DNA of 64,000 nucleotides from Frondihabitans sp. PhB188 (GCF_003752365.1 NZ_RJUO01000002.1:434001-498000), one strand, 5' to 3'. Counted from the first letter of the stretch, positions 1 through 8,645 are shown. The notes: a model not told the origin generated them from the letters alone. Program-made: numbers and translations.

Positions 1-810
1 CGTGACGTCGGCCTCCGACGCGGCAACGGCGATGGCGAGCGGGATGGTGGGCTTGGCGCCGACGAAGTCGAACACCGCGTCGACTCCCTTGCCGTCGGTC
101 AGCTCGAGGATCTTCGCCGCGGCGTCGCCGTCGCTGATCATCGTGATGTCGGCGCCGACGTGCTTCGCGAGCTCGAGCTTCTCGTCGTTGACGTCGAGCA
201 CGATGACCGTCGCACCCGAGAGCGCCTTGAGGATCTGGATGCCCACGTGGCCGAGACCGCCCGAGCCGATGACGACGGCGTGGGTGCCGGCGCCGAGCTT
301 CGGCAGGGAGCGCTTGATCGCGTGGTAGGGCGTGAGGCCGGCGTCAGTGAGCGAGACGTTCTTGACCGGGTCGAGGTCGCCCAGCGGCACCAGGTGGCGC
401 GGGTCGTCGACGATCATGTACTCGGCCATCGAGCCGTCGGTGCCGAGACCGGGAGGCGTGATGCCGAGCTCTGCCGCGTTCGTGCAGTAGTTCTCGTGGC
501 CCATCGAGCAGTTGCGGCAGTAGCCGCAGCCCCAGGGGCCGTAGACGGCGACGGCGTCGCCGACCTTCACCGTCGACACGCCCTCGCCGAGCTCGTGGAC
601 GATTCCCGCGCCCTCGTGGCCGAGCGTCATCGGGAGCGGGTAGCCGGCGGCGGCGTACTCCTCCGCCGACAGCCCCATCACGTAGTCGTCGGAGTGGCAG
701 ACGCCGCCGGCGGTCACCTGGAGCAGAACCTGCCCTGGGCCCGGCTTCGGGATCGGGATCTCGACGACCTCGGGGGCCGCGCCGACCGTGACGTAGCGGA
801 GTGCCTTCAT
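1..810 (-). CDS. Zinc-dependent alcohol dehydrogenase, C-terminus outside window
   Basis: Medium-chain, zinc-dependent NAD(P) alcohol dehydrogenase; 270 residues are visible and the 3' end runs off the left edge. Catalytic-zinc ligands C38 and H65-E66 (LGHEG) are present. Structural-zinc cysteines C95, C98, C101 and C109 lie in the motif GCGYCRNC. A Rossmann motif (GSGGLGHVG) follows near residue 185. The ATG is preceded by GAGAGGAA. It lies 122 bp downstream of the acyl-CoA ligase on the same strand and may belong to the nitrilase-type operon. Which alcohol or aldehyde it uses cannot be read from the sequence. Confidence 0.9.
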   Translation of the reverse strand, partial: MKALRYVTVGAAPEVVEIPIPKPGPGQVLLQVTAGGVCHSDDYVMGLSAEEYAAAGYPLPMTLGHEGAGIVHELGEGVSTVKVGDAVAVYGPWGCGYCRNCSMGHENYCTNAAELGITPPGLGTDGSMAEYMIVDDPRHLVPLGDLDPVKNVSLTDAGLTPYHAIKRSLPKLGAGTHAVVIGSGGLGHVGIQILKALSGATVIVLDVNDEKLELAKHVGADITMISDGDAAAKILELTDGKGVDAVFDFVGAKPTIPLAIAVAASEADVT

Positions 811-932
811 TGCTGTTCCTCTCGTGCGGCAGCGCTGTCCGGGGAACTCGTTTCGACGACAGGTGTCGCGCTAGTGTCCCTTCATTATGCGCCCGAAGAC
901 TCAGAGCGCGTCGCAGAGACCGGTCCGACGGC

Positions 933-2381
933 TCAGCCGGCGGGGCCGAACCGACGCGCGTAGGCCCGGCGGCTCGTCTTGCCCGCGTCGTTGCGGACGG
1001 GGTCGTCCACCACGTGGATCCGCGCGGGGCGGCGAGCGCCATCGAGTCGACCGGCCGCCCAGGCGAGCACGTCGCCGGCCTCGACCGCGGCGCCCGCGAC
1101 GTCGACGACGGCCTCGATGCGCTGCCCGAGGTCGTCGTCCGGCACGCCGAAGGCCACGGCGCTCCGCACGGCGAGGTGAGCCTCGAGTACGCGCTCGATC
1201 TCGGCGGGGTGCACGTTGACCCCTCCTCGCAGGATCAGGTCGTCCGCACGGTCGACGACGTAGAGGTACCCGTCGTCGTCCACCCGCCCGAGGTCGCCGA
1301 TGGTGTCCCACCCGTCCGGGGTCCGCGACGAGGAGCCGCCGAGGTAGCGGTAGGTCGGCTCGCCCTCCCGGTGCAGCCAGATCCGGCCGACCTCGTTCGC
1401 CGGGAGCTCCGCGCCGTCGGCGGAGCGGATCGCGACCGTCGTGCCGCCGATCGCGCGGCCGACGCTGCCGGGGTGGGCCAGCCACTCGTCGCCGCGGATC
1501 ATGACGAGCCCGTTCGACTCGCTGCCCGCGTAGACCTCGACGACGCGCTCCGGACCGACCCAGTCCAGGAAGCGGCGCTTGAGGTCGGGCGGGCACGGCG
1601 CCCCCAGGTGCAGGACCGTGAGGAGGCTCGAGAGGTCCGCGGCCGCGCGCTCGGACTCCGGTAGGCGGAGGAGCCGGTGCATCATCGTCGGGACGAGCAG
1701 CGCCCACGTGACCCGGTGGGTCTCGATCGCGGCGAGCGCCCGCGTCTCGTCGAAGCGCGGAAGGATGACGAGGGCGTGGCCGGTCATCAGGCCGCGGAAC
1801 GCGTAGGTGAACGTGGCGGAGTGGGTCAGCGGCCCGGTGACGAGCTGAACCTGCTCGCGCGGCAGGTAGGGCGCCACGGCGAGGTCGGGATCCATGAGGG
1901 CCGGCCCGGCCGCCAGGACGACCTTGGGGCGCCCGGTCGAGCCCGACGACGTGGGCGCCTTCCAGCTCGCGGCCCAGGCGTCCGGCAGCGCGGCGTCCGA
2001 GACCGAGGCGCCGGGAGTCCAGCCGACGGGCACCCACGGCACGTCGCGTTCAGCCTCGAAGCCGACGACCAGGGCCGGCGACACCAGCTCGACGAGCTCG
2101 TCGCGCTCCGCCAGCGAGAGCCCCGTCGAGATCGGCTGGGGCGTGGCGCCGCACTTCCAGACCGCGACGCAGACGATCACGATCTCGACGGTGTTCGGCA
2201 GCGAGACCGTCACCAGCGAGTCTGTCGTGACACCGAGCGCGAGGTAGGCCCGCGCGAGGCGGTTGGAGGCCTGGTCGAGCTCGACGGCCGTCAGCGTCCC
2301 CGCGTCGTCGGTCGCGACGACGCGGTGGGGATCCTGCTCAGCGAGCGCCGTGAAGATCCGGGAGATCGACTGCCTGGCCAT
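933..2381 (-). CDS. AMP-forming acyl-CoA synthetase/ligase
   Basis: ANL-superfamily adenylating enzyme of 482 residues, slightly shorter than typical acyl-CoA ligases (500-550). The P-loop-like motif TSSGSTGRPK lies near residue 163, the hinge motif (GYLYVVDRADD) about 110 residues from the C-terminus, and the A10-type lysine in the terminal DAGKTSRR. It activates a carboxylic acid as acyl-AMP and then acyl-CoA; the acid is unknown. The start is supported by a strong AGGAGG site 7 nt upstream and overlaps the end of the glycosyltransferase by 44 nt, so the two are translationally linked. It is not one of the core genes of the cluster as I know it, so its inclusion extends the locus. Confidence 0.88.
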   Translation of the reverse strand: MARQSISRIFTALAEQDPHRVVATDDAGTLTAVELDQASNRLARAYLALGVTTDSLVTVSLPNTVEIVIVCVAVWKCGATPQPISTGLSLAERDELVELVSPALVVGFEAERDVPWVPVGWTPGASVSDAALPDAWAASWKAPTSSGSTGRPKVVLAAGPALMDPDLAVAPYLPREQVQLVTGPLTHSATFTYAFRGLMTGHALVILPRFDETRALAAIETHRVTWALLVPTMMHRLLRLPESERAAADLSSLLTVLHLGAPCPPDLKRRFLDWVGPERVVEVYAGSESNGLVMIRGDEWLAHPGSVGRAIGGTTVAIRSADGAELPANEVGRIWLHREGEPTYRYLGGSSSRTPDGWDTIGDLGRVDDDGYLYVVDRADDLILRGGVNVHPAEIERVLEAHLAVRSAVAFGVPDDDLGQRIEAVVDVAGAAVEAGDVLAWAAGRLDGARRPARIHVVDDPVRNDAGKTSRRAYARRFGPAG

Positions 2382-3480
2382 GGTCGCCCTCCTGACCGAC
2401 CGCTTCGTAGAACGACTCGTGGAGGCGTGCGACGTCGTCCCAGTCGTGGGCGGCCGCCAGCGCGCGACCGCCGTCGGCCGTCGGCCCGTCGCCGCCGATC
2501 GCCGACGAGAGCGCGGCGGCGATCGACGTCGCCTCGGTGGCGTACGACACGGTCGAGCCGAACACCTCGCGCAGGACAGGGAGGTCGCGCGCGACGACGG
2601 GGACTCCGGCGGCCAGGGCCTCCATCGCCGCCAGGCCGAAGCCCTCCTTGGTCGACACGAACGCCAGGGCCGCAGCGCCGGCGACCAGAGGGGCCAGCTC
2701 GGGCTCGTCGATCACGCCGAGGATCGTCGGCGCGATTCCGAGCACGGCGGCCCGCGCATCGAAGGCCTCGCGGTACGGGCGGTAGTCGAAGAGCGTCTCG
2801 CCGCCGCCGAATACCAGCCGCAGGTCGGGGCGCTGAGAGCGCAGGAGGGAGAACGCATCGAGGAGGTCGATGCTCCCCTTGCGCGGCTCGATCCCGCCTA
2901 ATGCGAGCACGTAGGGCCCGAGCTCCGTGCGCCAGCGATCGCGGCCCGCCTTCCCGGCCGGGCCGGCGGCGGCCACGAATCGCTCCGCGTCCACGCCGTT
3001 CGGGATCACCGTCGGCGCGAGCCCCCAGCCGTCCGCGACGTCGGAGGCGACCGCCGCCGACACGCACAGCCGGGCGATCGGCTCCCTGATGGCCGCGTCG
3101 TGGCAGGCGATCAGCTGCGGGGTCGTGAACTCGTCGAGGTGGTGGATCGTGCGGATGCAGGGGCCGACCGCGTTGGCCGAGATGCAGTCCTGCGCGTGGA
3201 CGGCGTCGAACTGGGACGACGACTCGGCGAACGCCCTCCGCATCGTCTCGATCGACCTCTGGATCCGGTGCCCCACGTCTTCTCCGTCGATCGGCTCGAA
3301 CGGGACCACCCGAATGGTCACCGCGGGGTCGACCGAGCGGAAGAAGGCCTGGTCGCCGCCGCGCCCGAGGGTCCAGACCGTGACGTCGTGGCCGCGACGG
3401 GCCAGCGCCTCCGAGAGGGCGAGCGTGTGGACCACGCCGCCGCGCGGCTTGGTCGAGTAAGTCACCTGGGCGATACGCAC
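2338..3480 (-). CDS. Glycosyltransferase, family 4 (MSMEG_0565-like)
   Basis: GT-B fold glycosyltransferase of 380 residues. The N-terminus (MRIAQVTYSTKPRGGVVHT) carries the glycine loop of GT4 enzymes. The C-terminal half has the nucleotide-sugar site with STKEGFGLAAMEALAAG. It starts at GTG with TTGGAGG 6 nt upstream, 27 bp after the nitrilase-like gene. Its position beside nitrilase, flavoprotein and MSMEG_0570 genes identifies it as the MSMEG_0565-type member of the cluster. It probably adds a sugar to the pathway product; donor and acceptor are unknown. Confidence 0.85.
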   Translation of the reverse strand: MRIAQVTYSTKPRGGVVHTLALSEALARRGHDVTVWTLGRGGDQAFFRSVDPAVTIRVVPFEPIDGEDVGHRIQRSIETMRRAFAESSSQFDAVHAQDCISANAVGPCIRTIHHLDEFTTPQLIACHDAAIREPIARLCVSAAVASDVADGWGLAPTVIPNGVDAERFVAAAGPAGKAGRDRWRTELGPYVLALGGIEPRKGSIDLLDAFSLLRSQRPDLRLVFGGGETLFDYRPYREAFDARAAVLGIAPTILGVIDEPELAPLVAGAAALAFVSTKEGFGLAAMEALAAGVPVVARDLPVLREVFGSTVSYATEATSIAAALSSAIGGDGPTADGGRALAAAHDWDDVARLHESFYEAVGQEGDHGQAVDLPDLHGAR

Positions 3481-3507
3481 GCGACCTCCAAGGTCAGCTG
3501 AGATCGG

Positions 3508-4368
3508 TCAGTCGCGGGCCGCGGCCACCGTGGGGCCGTAGGCCTTGGGGGCGCGGTCGCGGAGATGGAACATGGTGCGCCGAGCCCGGGCGACATCGGT
3601 GGCGACATCGGCCGTGGCGACGGCGAGGCCCCCCTTGGCCCAGGTCTTGGCGATGATCTCGCCGGCCGGGTCGACCACCTTGGCCTGCCCGAGGAAGCGC
3701 AGCCCGCCGAGGACGCCGGTCTGATTGGACGACACGAGGTAGACCTGGTTCTCGGCGGCGCGAGCGCAGTCGTAGAGGTCGAACAGGTGGGCCTGACGGT
3801 CGTTGCGGAGTCGGTCCGAGCGGTCGGTGACGCTGGCGGGCCAGGCGCTGAGGCAGGCGAGGATCTCGGCGCCGTCGAGAGCCAGCGTCCGCGACGACTC
3901 CGGGAAGGTCTTGTCGAAGTCGATCAGCATGCCCAGGCGCCCCACGGGGGTGTCGAACGAGCGGAAGCCGGATCCTGCGCGATAGGCCTCGGACTCGCCC
4001 AGCGGCAGGTGCACCTTGCGGTGCGTGCCGAGGACCCTGCCGCCCTGGACGCAGACGGCGCTGTTGTACCGGACGTCCTCGCCGCCCTCGAGCGCCCTCT
4101 CGGCCACGCCGAAGCACAGCGTGAGGTCGCCTGCCATGTCGGCGATGGCCTGGACCTCCGGTCCGTCGAGCTCGACGGCCGGCGGCAGCGCCTCCGGGCC
4201 GGGGTGCACCATGTCGAGCAGGTAGCCCCCGACAGTGGCGTCGGGCAGGACGAGCAGGTCGATGCCGCGCTCGCGCGCCTGGTCGATCATGCCCGGCAGC
4301 TTGGCGAGGGTCCGCTCGATGTCGCGCCCGAAGTGGGCGGCGACCGCGCCCATCGTGATCTCGGCCAT
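3508..4368 (-). CDS. Nitrilase-superfamily paralogue lacking the catalytic Cys and Glu
   Basis: A 286-residue carbon-nitrogen hydrolase fold, collinear with the nitrilase at 5943-6815. The lysine (RKVH, K118) and the following Glu of PLGE are kept. The catalytic Glu is Asp (LPDATVGGY, D43), and the catalytic Cys is Asp (LIDFDKTFPE, D150) where the paralogue has QICYDKAFPE. I checked both codons (GAC) on the DNA. With no nucleophile it should be inactive as nitrilase or amidase. It may be a structural or regulatory partner in a mixed oligomer, or may have acquired another chemistry. The frame is intact and coding composition normal, so it is not a decaying pseudogene. ATG 4368 is chosen because it aligns with the paralogue's start. 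Confidence 0.87.
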   Translation of the reverse strand: MAEITMGAVAAHFGRDIERTLAKLPGMIDQARERGIDLLVLPDATVGGYLLDMVHPGPEALPPAVELDGPEVQAIADMAGDLTLCFGVAERALEGGEDVRYNSAVCVQGGRVLGTHRKVHLPLGESEAYRAGSGFRSFDTPVGRLGMLIDFDKTFPESSRTLALDGAEILACLSAWPASVTDRSDRLRNDRQAHLFDLYDCARAAENQVYLVSSNQTGVLGGLRFLGQAKVVDPAGEIIAKTWAKGGLAVATADVATDVARARRTMFHLRDRAPKAYGPTVAAARD

Positions 4369-4388
4369 GTCGGACAGGCTAATGCCCG

Positions 4389-5663
4389 CTACCCCGGCAC
4401 AGCGGCCTCCGCGGGGTGTCGCGCGCGGTCGCCGATGGCCGACGAGAGGTGCTCCGAATCGCGGGCGATCGCCGCGAAGCGCCCCGACCCCCAGGTGTGG
4501 AGCCACGGCAGGCCCAGGAAGTACAGCCCCGGAGCGGCCGTGACACCGCGCTGGTGCGTGGGGTGCCCGGCGCCGTCGAAGACGCCGACCTGCACCCAGG
4601 AGTAGTCGGATCGGAACCCCGCCGACCAGATGATGCTGGTGATCCCGGCCTCGTCGAGGTCGAGGGACGTCACCTCCTCGTCGGGCCGCCACACGGGCAC
4701 GTAGCGGTCTTCGCGGGGCGCGTCGATCCCGGCACGGTCGATGTACCGGTCGATGTCTGTCTTGATCGACTCCATCACCGAGTCGGCGTGGTCGAGCGAC
4801 GCCTCGGCCGTCGGGCTGAAGGCGAGCGACGTGCCACCGCCGCCGATCAGACGGCCGTAGAGGCGCATGCCGCCGAGGGCGAACGACCGCAGGTCGATGT
4901 CACGGCCTCCGTCGCGTCCGGTCATGTAGTGGTTCGTCGACTCGCGCTTGGTGAGTCCGCCGACCTGGGCCTGGACGGGGATGTCGTAGACGCCCATGTC
5001 GTCGAGCCAGGCGATGCAGTCGCGGCCGCGGTAGAAGCGAGCGCAGCGAGGAGCCGACCCGAGAGCCAGGTGGACCTCGCGCCCGGCGAGGAACAGGTCT
5101 TCGGCGATCTGCGCGCCCGACTGGCCGGAGCCGACGACGAGCACTCCCCCCTGGGGCAGCACGTCGGCGGACCGGTAGTCGGCGGAGTGCACCTGCACGA
5201 TCGAGCCGCTGATCCGGCCGGCCGCTGCCGGCAGCACGGGCCGGTGGTAGCCGCCGGTCGCGACGACCACCTGGTCGGCCGTGATGGTGCCCTGGTCGGT
5301 GACGACCTCGAAGCCGCCCGCCGCCCCCTCACGCACTCGAGTGACGAGCACGCCCTCCACGACCGGCGCACCGAACGACTCGGCGTAGCGGCGGATCCAG
5401 GCGAGCACCTCGTCGCGCTTCATGAAGCCGTCCGGATCGGCGCCGTCGTACGGATACCCGGGTAGAGCGCACTGCCAGTTCGGCGTGACCAGGGTGAAGT
5501 TGTCCCAGCGGCGGTCGGCCCAGTCGTGGGCGACCGTGTCTCGCTCGAGCACGAGGTGGCCGATGCCCCGCTGCGTGAGCTGCCAGCTCATGGACAGCCC
5601 GGCCTGGCCGCCCCCGACGACGGCGACCTCGACGTGCGAGCCGTCGGTGATCCGCGCGCTCAC
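4389..5663 (-). CDS. MSMEG_0569-family flavin-dependent oxidoreductase
   Basis: Class-B flavin monooxygenase-like protein of 424 residues. An N-terminal FAD Rossmann motif (VVGGGQAGLSMSW) lies near residue 15, and a second dinucleotide motif (VVGSGQSGAQIAE) near residue 175 should bind NAD(P)H. It starts inside the end of the MSMEG_0570-family gene (ATGA overlap) and ends 20 bp before the second nitrilase, so it is co-transcribed with them. Members of this family occur almost only in nitrilase-type clusters. Probable role: oxidation of a small nitrogen-containing intermediate. Confidence 0.88.
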   Translation of the reverse strand: MSARITDGSHVEVAVVGGGQAGLSMSWQLTQRGIGHLVLERDTVAHDWADRRWDNFTLVTPNWQCALPGYPYDGADPDGFMKRDEVLAWIRRYAESFGAPVVEGVLVTRVREGAAGGFEVVTDQGTITADQVVVATGGYHRPVLPAAAGRISGSIVQVHSADYRSADVLPQGGVLVVGSGQSGAQIAEDLFLAGREVHLALGSAPRCARFYRGRDCIAWLDDMGVYDIPVQAQVGGLTKRESTNHYMTGRDGGRDIDLRSFALGGMRLYGRLIGGGGTSLAFSPTAEASLDHADSVMESIKTDIDRYIDRAGIDAPREDRYVPVWRPDEEVTSLDLDEAGITSIIWSAGFRSDYSWVQVGVFDGAGHPTHQRGVTAAPGLYFLGLPWLHTWGSGRFAAIARDSEHLSSAIGDRARHPAEAAVPG

Positions 5664-5950
5664 GAGGGCAGCCCCGGTTCCATGCGCAGGATCTCGACGG
5701 TGCCGGTATCGAAGCCGGCTGCGGTCGCGACGATCTCGCTCTTCTGCTGGATCGCCGACGTGCAGCTGAAGCCGTACGTGGCGAGCACCCGCTCGCTGGC
5801 GAGGTCGAGCGCCGCCGACGACCGCCTCACGAACTCGTCCACCGAGTACGTCGCTCCGCGGTCGAGGTAGTCGTGCATCACGAGGCTGGGCGAGTAGCAG
5901 GACACCTCGGAGCCGTCCGGCCAGCGCACCTCGAAGGTCATCTCAGGCAT
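5660..5950 (-). CDS. MSMEG_0570-family nitrogen-starvation-response protein
   Basis: Small 96-residue protein beginning MPEMTFEVRWPDGSE, without transmembrane segments. It matches the short MSMEG_0570-family component by size, N-terminal pattern (F-x-V-x-W-P-D-G) and position between nitrilase and flavoprotein. It overlaps the nitrilase end by 8 nt and the flavoprotein start by 4 nt. No catalytic function is established; a carrier or accessory role is a guess. Confidence 0.85.
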   Translation of the reverse strand: MPEMTFEVRWPDGSEVSCYSPSLVMHDYLDRGATYSVDEFVRRSSAALDLASERVLATYGFSCTSAIQQKSEIVATAAGFDTGTVEILRMEPGLPS

Positions 5951-6815
5951 CGATCAACGCCCCCTCGCCGGTCCGGTACACGTCGGGGCGACGGTCTCGC
6001 AGGTGGAACATGCCGCCGCGCATGGCTGCGAAGGTGCCCTCGACGTCGATCTCGGCGATCGCCATGCCCGAGTCGAGCAGAGTCGTCGCGAGGATGTTGC
6101 CACCCGGGTCGACGACCTTCGCGTTGCCCACGTAGCGGAGCGAGCCGAAGGTGCCGGCCTGGTTCGAGGCGATCCAGAACACCTGGTTGTCGAGGGCCCT
6201 CGACATGTCGAACAGGTTGAACCGGTAGGTCCAGCGGTCCTCCTGCAGGTTCTCGGCGGTCGCGGTGCGCGCAGCCGGCCAGGCGGACATGCTCACGATG
6301 ATCTCGGCGCCGTCCATCGCGAGCGAACGGGCCGCCTCCGGGAACGCCTTGTCGTAGCAGATCTGCATCCCGACGCGACCCACGGGGGTGTCGAACGCCT
6401 CGTAGACGTCTCCGGCCGAGTACGACATGTTCTCGCCGAGCGGCTGATGCACCTTGCGGTACGAGCCGTAGATCGTCGTCCCGTCGAGGCACACGGCCGC
6501 GTTGTACCGGGTCTCGCCGTCGTCGGCCAGCTCGCAGAAGCCGATGCAGACGACCAGGTCGCCCACGATGCTCTGGACCCGGCGGATCTCGGGGCCGTCG
6601 AGGGAGATCGCCGGCGGCAGGGAGCGCGTCGTGTTCTTCAGGGTGTCGCCGTGGTTGCCGAGCGACGAGAGGTACCCGCCGATCGCGGCCTCCGGCAGGA
6701 CGAGGAGCCGCACGTCGTTCTCCCGTGCCTCGGCGACCAGGGATTCGATGAGCGCGTAGTTCTGCTCGAGGTCTCGTGTGAAATTCGCCGAGACGGCTGC
6801 GACGGTGGTGGCCAT
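5943..6815 (-). CDS. Nitrilase (Nit6803 / Nit1C type)
   Basis: A 290-residue nitrilase with the complete catalytic triad: E42 (LPEAAIGGYL), K121 (YRKVH) and C153 (QICYDKAFPE). It hydrolyses a C-N bond of a nitrile or amide through a cysteine thioester; this branch includes Synechocystis Nit6803. It is first in the leftward operon, with AAGGAG 6 nt before the ATG, and faces the MSMEG_0572-family gene across a 221-bp divergent promoter region. The substrate in this organism is unknown. The operon also encodes a paralogue without the catalytic residues. Confidence 0.92.
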   Translation of the reverse strand: MATTVAAVSANFTRDLEQNYALIESLVAEARENDVRLLVLPEAAIGGYLSSLGNHGDTLKNTTRSLPPAISLDGPEIRRVQSIVGDLVVCIGFCELADDGETRYNAAVCLDGTTIYGSYRKVHQPLGENMSYSAGDVYEAFDTPVGRVGMQICYDKAFPEAARSLAMDGAEIIVSMSAWPAARTATAENLQEDRWTYRFNLFDMSRALDNQVFWIASNQAGTFGSLRYVGNAKVVDPGGNILATTLLDSGMAIAEIDVEGTFAAMRGGMFHLRDRRPDVYRTGEGALIDA

Positions 6816-7036
6816 CGGGTCTCCTTGCGGTGAGTGGAGCGGGACGCGCAGGATCCTGCGGTGCACCTAGTCAACGACGGCACGTGTTTCTGAATGGTTA
6901 CGGCAGGAATAAGAGCTCGTTTCGGCGGAAACATGCAATCTCGCCGAAACCAGTCCGCAACAAACACGGCAAAGACTCGATCTCGTACGGCTCCCGATCC
7001 AGACACGCATGCATCTCGACCCGCTAGGAGACACAC
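6816..7036. promoter_or_regulatory. Divergent promoter region of the nitrilase cluster with a 9-bp inverted repeat
   Basis: The 221-bp gap between the two operons is clearly richer in A/T than its surroundings. It contains a perfect inverted repeat, GTTTCGGCG at 6919-6927 and CGCCGAAAC at 6942-6950, with a 14-bp spacer. The left arm also forms GTTTC-GGCG-GAAAC. GAAAC half-sites recall GlnR boxes, but the spacing does not fit the GlnR consensus. The ribosome site of the rightward operon (TAGGAG) is at 7025-7030. A common operator for both operons is plausible, not shown. Confidence 0.5.
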
Positions 7037-7567
7037 ATGAGCGACATCGACTACGACCAGCAGATCCTCGACAACATCGAGACCTCTCGCACCGAGATCC
7101 CTCACCCCTCGATCCCCAAGGGCTCGAACATCTACGGATCGACGAAGATCTTCCCCGACTACACGGCCACGAAAGACGAGTACTACTTCCAGCTCGTCCA
7201 CGGCATCGCCCACGAGTCCTCCGTCAGCTTCGTCGCGACGCTGCAGGCGATCCGCGCCCTCCGCAAGGGATTCACGAGCGTCCTGTACTTCTACGGCCCG
7301 GGCTCGATGAACTGCATCGCCAACCGCGGCTTCCCGACGACCGGGGCCGACGGGTTCCCGGGCGAGAACAACATCAACAACGCCCTGGAGACCTTCATCA
7401 AGGAGGGCGGCACCGTGTTCTGCTGCCGCTTCGGCCTGGCGCTCCACGGCAACCGCGAGGAGGACCTCATCGAGGGCGTCATCCCCTGCCACCCGCTCGA
7501 CGTCCAGGACGCCGTCATCCACTACGCCCGCAAGGGCGCGATCATCAACAGCACCTACATGGTCTGA
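7037..7567 (+). CDS. MSMEG_0572/Sll0783-family nitrogen-starvation-response protein
   Basis: A 176-residue soluble protein of the family typified by Synechocystis Sll0783 and MSMEG_0572, the first gene of most such clusters. It is rich in acidic and aromatic residues, with a glycine-rich segment (FYGPGSMNCIANRGFP). TAGGAG lies 6 nt before the ATG. The stop is 2 nt from the start of the radical SAM gene, so the two are coupled. In Synechocystis the homologue is induced by nitrogen starvation and needed for normal polyhydroxybutyrate accumulation; its biochemical role is unknown. Confidence 0.88.
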   Translation: MSDIDYDQQILDNIETSRTEIPHPSIPKGSNIYGSTKIFPDYTATKDEYYFQLVHGIAHESSVSFVATLQAIRALRKGFTSVLYFYGPGSMNCIANRGFPTTGADGFPGENNINNALETFIKEGGTVFCCRFGLALHGNREEDLIEGVIPCHPLDVQDAVIHYARKGAIINSTYMV

Positions 7568-7569
7568 CC

Positions 7570-8643
7570 GTGACCATCACCAACGGCGGGGCGCTGTCGA
7601 CCCGGGTCGACGTCGCGATCCGCGGCATCCGCGTCGCGGCACCCGTGCATCGCGAGGGCGGCGCCGGGCCGAGCGACGACGGGCACGTGCTGTTCCAGGG
7701 GATGCAGTCGGCCATCCCGGTCAACCAGGACAGCCCCTACCTCGTCGACGACGGCCGGCTCCTGCTCGACGGGGAGGACACCGGAATCGAGGTGTCCCCC
7801 GTCGATCGGCCGAGGTTCTACGACCTCGCCACCGCCGACGGCGTCCCGTACGAGCAGATCGCGCGCCTGCACGGCGCGAAGGTGCTCGCCACGACGGTCG
7901 TGCAGACCTGCATCCGCTACGACCCGGCGGAGCGCTGCCGCTTCTGCTCCATCGAGGAGTCGCTGAAGTCGGGGAGCACCGTGGCCGTCAAGACGCCGGC
8001 GATGATCGCCGAGGTGGCGGAGGCGGCCTGGCGACTCGACGGGGTCGAGCAGATGGTCATGACGACCGGCACCTCGAACGGGCGCGACCGCGGGGCCACT
8101 CACCTGGCCCGCTGCGTCCGCGCGATCAAGAAGGCCGTCCCCGACCTGATGATCCAGGTCCAGTGCGAGCCGCCCGCCGACCTGAAGACGATCACCGACC
8201 TGTACGAAGCCGGCGCCCGCTCGATCGGCATCCACGTCGAGTCGATGGACGACGCGGTCCGGCGCCGGTGGATGCCGGGCAAGTCGCGCGTCTCGCTCGA
8301 CGAGTACCGGGCCGCCTGGCGGGAGGCCGTGCGGGTCTTCGGCCGCAACCAGGTCTCGACCTACCTCCTCGTCGGAATGGGCGAGGACCCCGACGAGATG
8401 GTCGCCGGAGCGCAGGAGCTGATCGACATGGGCGTCTACCCGTTCGTCGTCCCGTTCCGCCCGCTCCGCGGCACCCTCGCGACCGACGTCGACAAGGTGC
8501 CTGCACCCCACCGCGGCGTCCTCCACGACATCACGTCCCGGGTGTCGCAGGCGCTGATCGCTGCCGGGATGCGCGGCTCCGACCAGAAGGCGGGCTGCGC
8601 GGCGTGCGGCGCGTGCTCGGCTTTGCAGACGGCGGGGGGCTAG
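7570..8643 (+). CDS. MSMEG_0568-family radical SAM protein
   Basis: A 357-residue radical SAM enzyme starting at GTG 2 nt after the preceding stop. The [4Fe-4S]-SAM cysteines appear to be C114, C123 and C126 (CIRYDPAERCRFC), a C-x8-C-x2-C spacing rather than the canonical C-x3-C-x2-C. A C-terminal CAACGAC (C343, C346, C349) could hold an auxiliary cluster. The barrel has MTTGTSN and IGIHVES as SAM- and substrate-binding strands. It is the central enzyme of the locus and should catalyse a radical rearrangement or C-C/C-N bond step; substrate unknown. Confidence 0.88.
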   Translation: MTITNGGALSTRVDVAIRGIRVAAPVHREGGAGPSDDGHVLFQGMQSAIPVNQDSPYLVDDGRLLLDGEDTGIEVSPVDRPRFYDLATADGVPYEQIARLHGAKVLATTVVQTCIRYDPAERCRFCSIEESLKSGSTVAVKTPAMIAEVAEAAWRLDGVEQMVMTTGTSNGRDRGATHLARCVRAIKKAVPDLMIQVQCEPPADLKTITDLYEAGARSIGIHVESMDDAVRRRWMPGKSRVSLDEYRAAWREAVRVFGRNQVSTYLLVGMGEDPDEMVAGAQELIDMGVYPFVVPFRPLRGTLATDVDKVPAPHRGVLHDITSRVSQALIAAGMRGSDQKAGCAACGACSALQTAGG

Positions 8644-8645
8644 CG

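Noticed and set aside
3508-4368. Calling the second nitrilase a pseudogene
   Set aside because: No frameshift or stop, coding composition normal, operon position kept; substitutions are limited to catalytic positions, so pseudoenzyme is the better description.
6897-6934. GlnR-type nitrogen-control box in the nitrilase promoter
   Set aside because: GTTAC and GAAAC half-sites exist, but their spacing does not fit the GTnAC-n6-GaAAC pattern; left as an unassigned inverted repeat.
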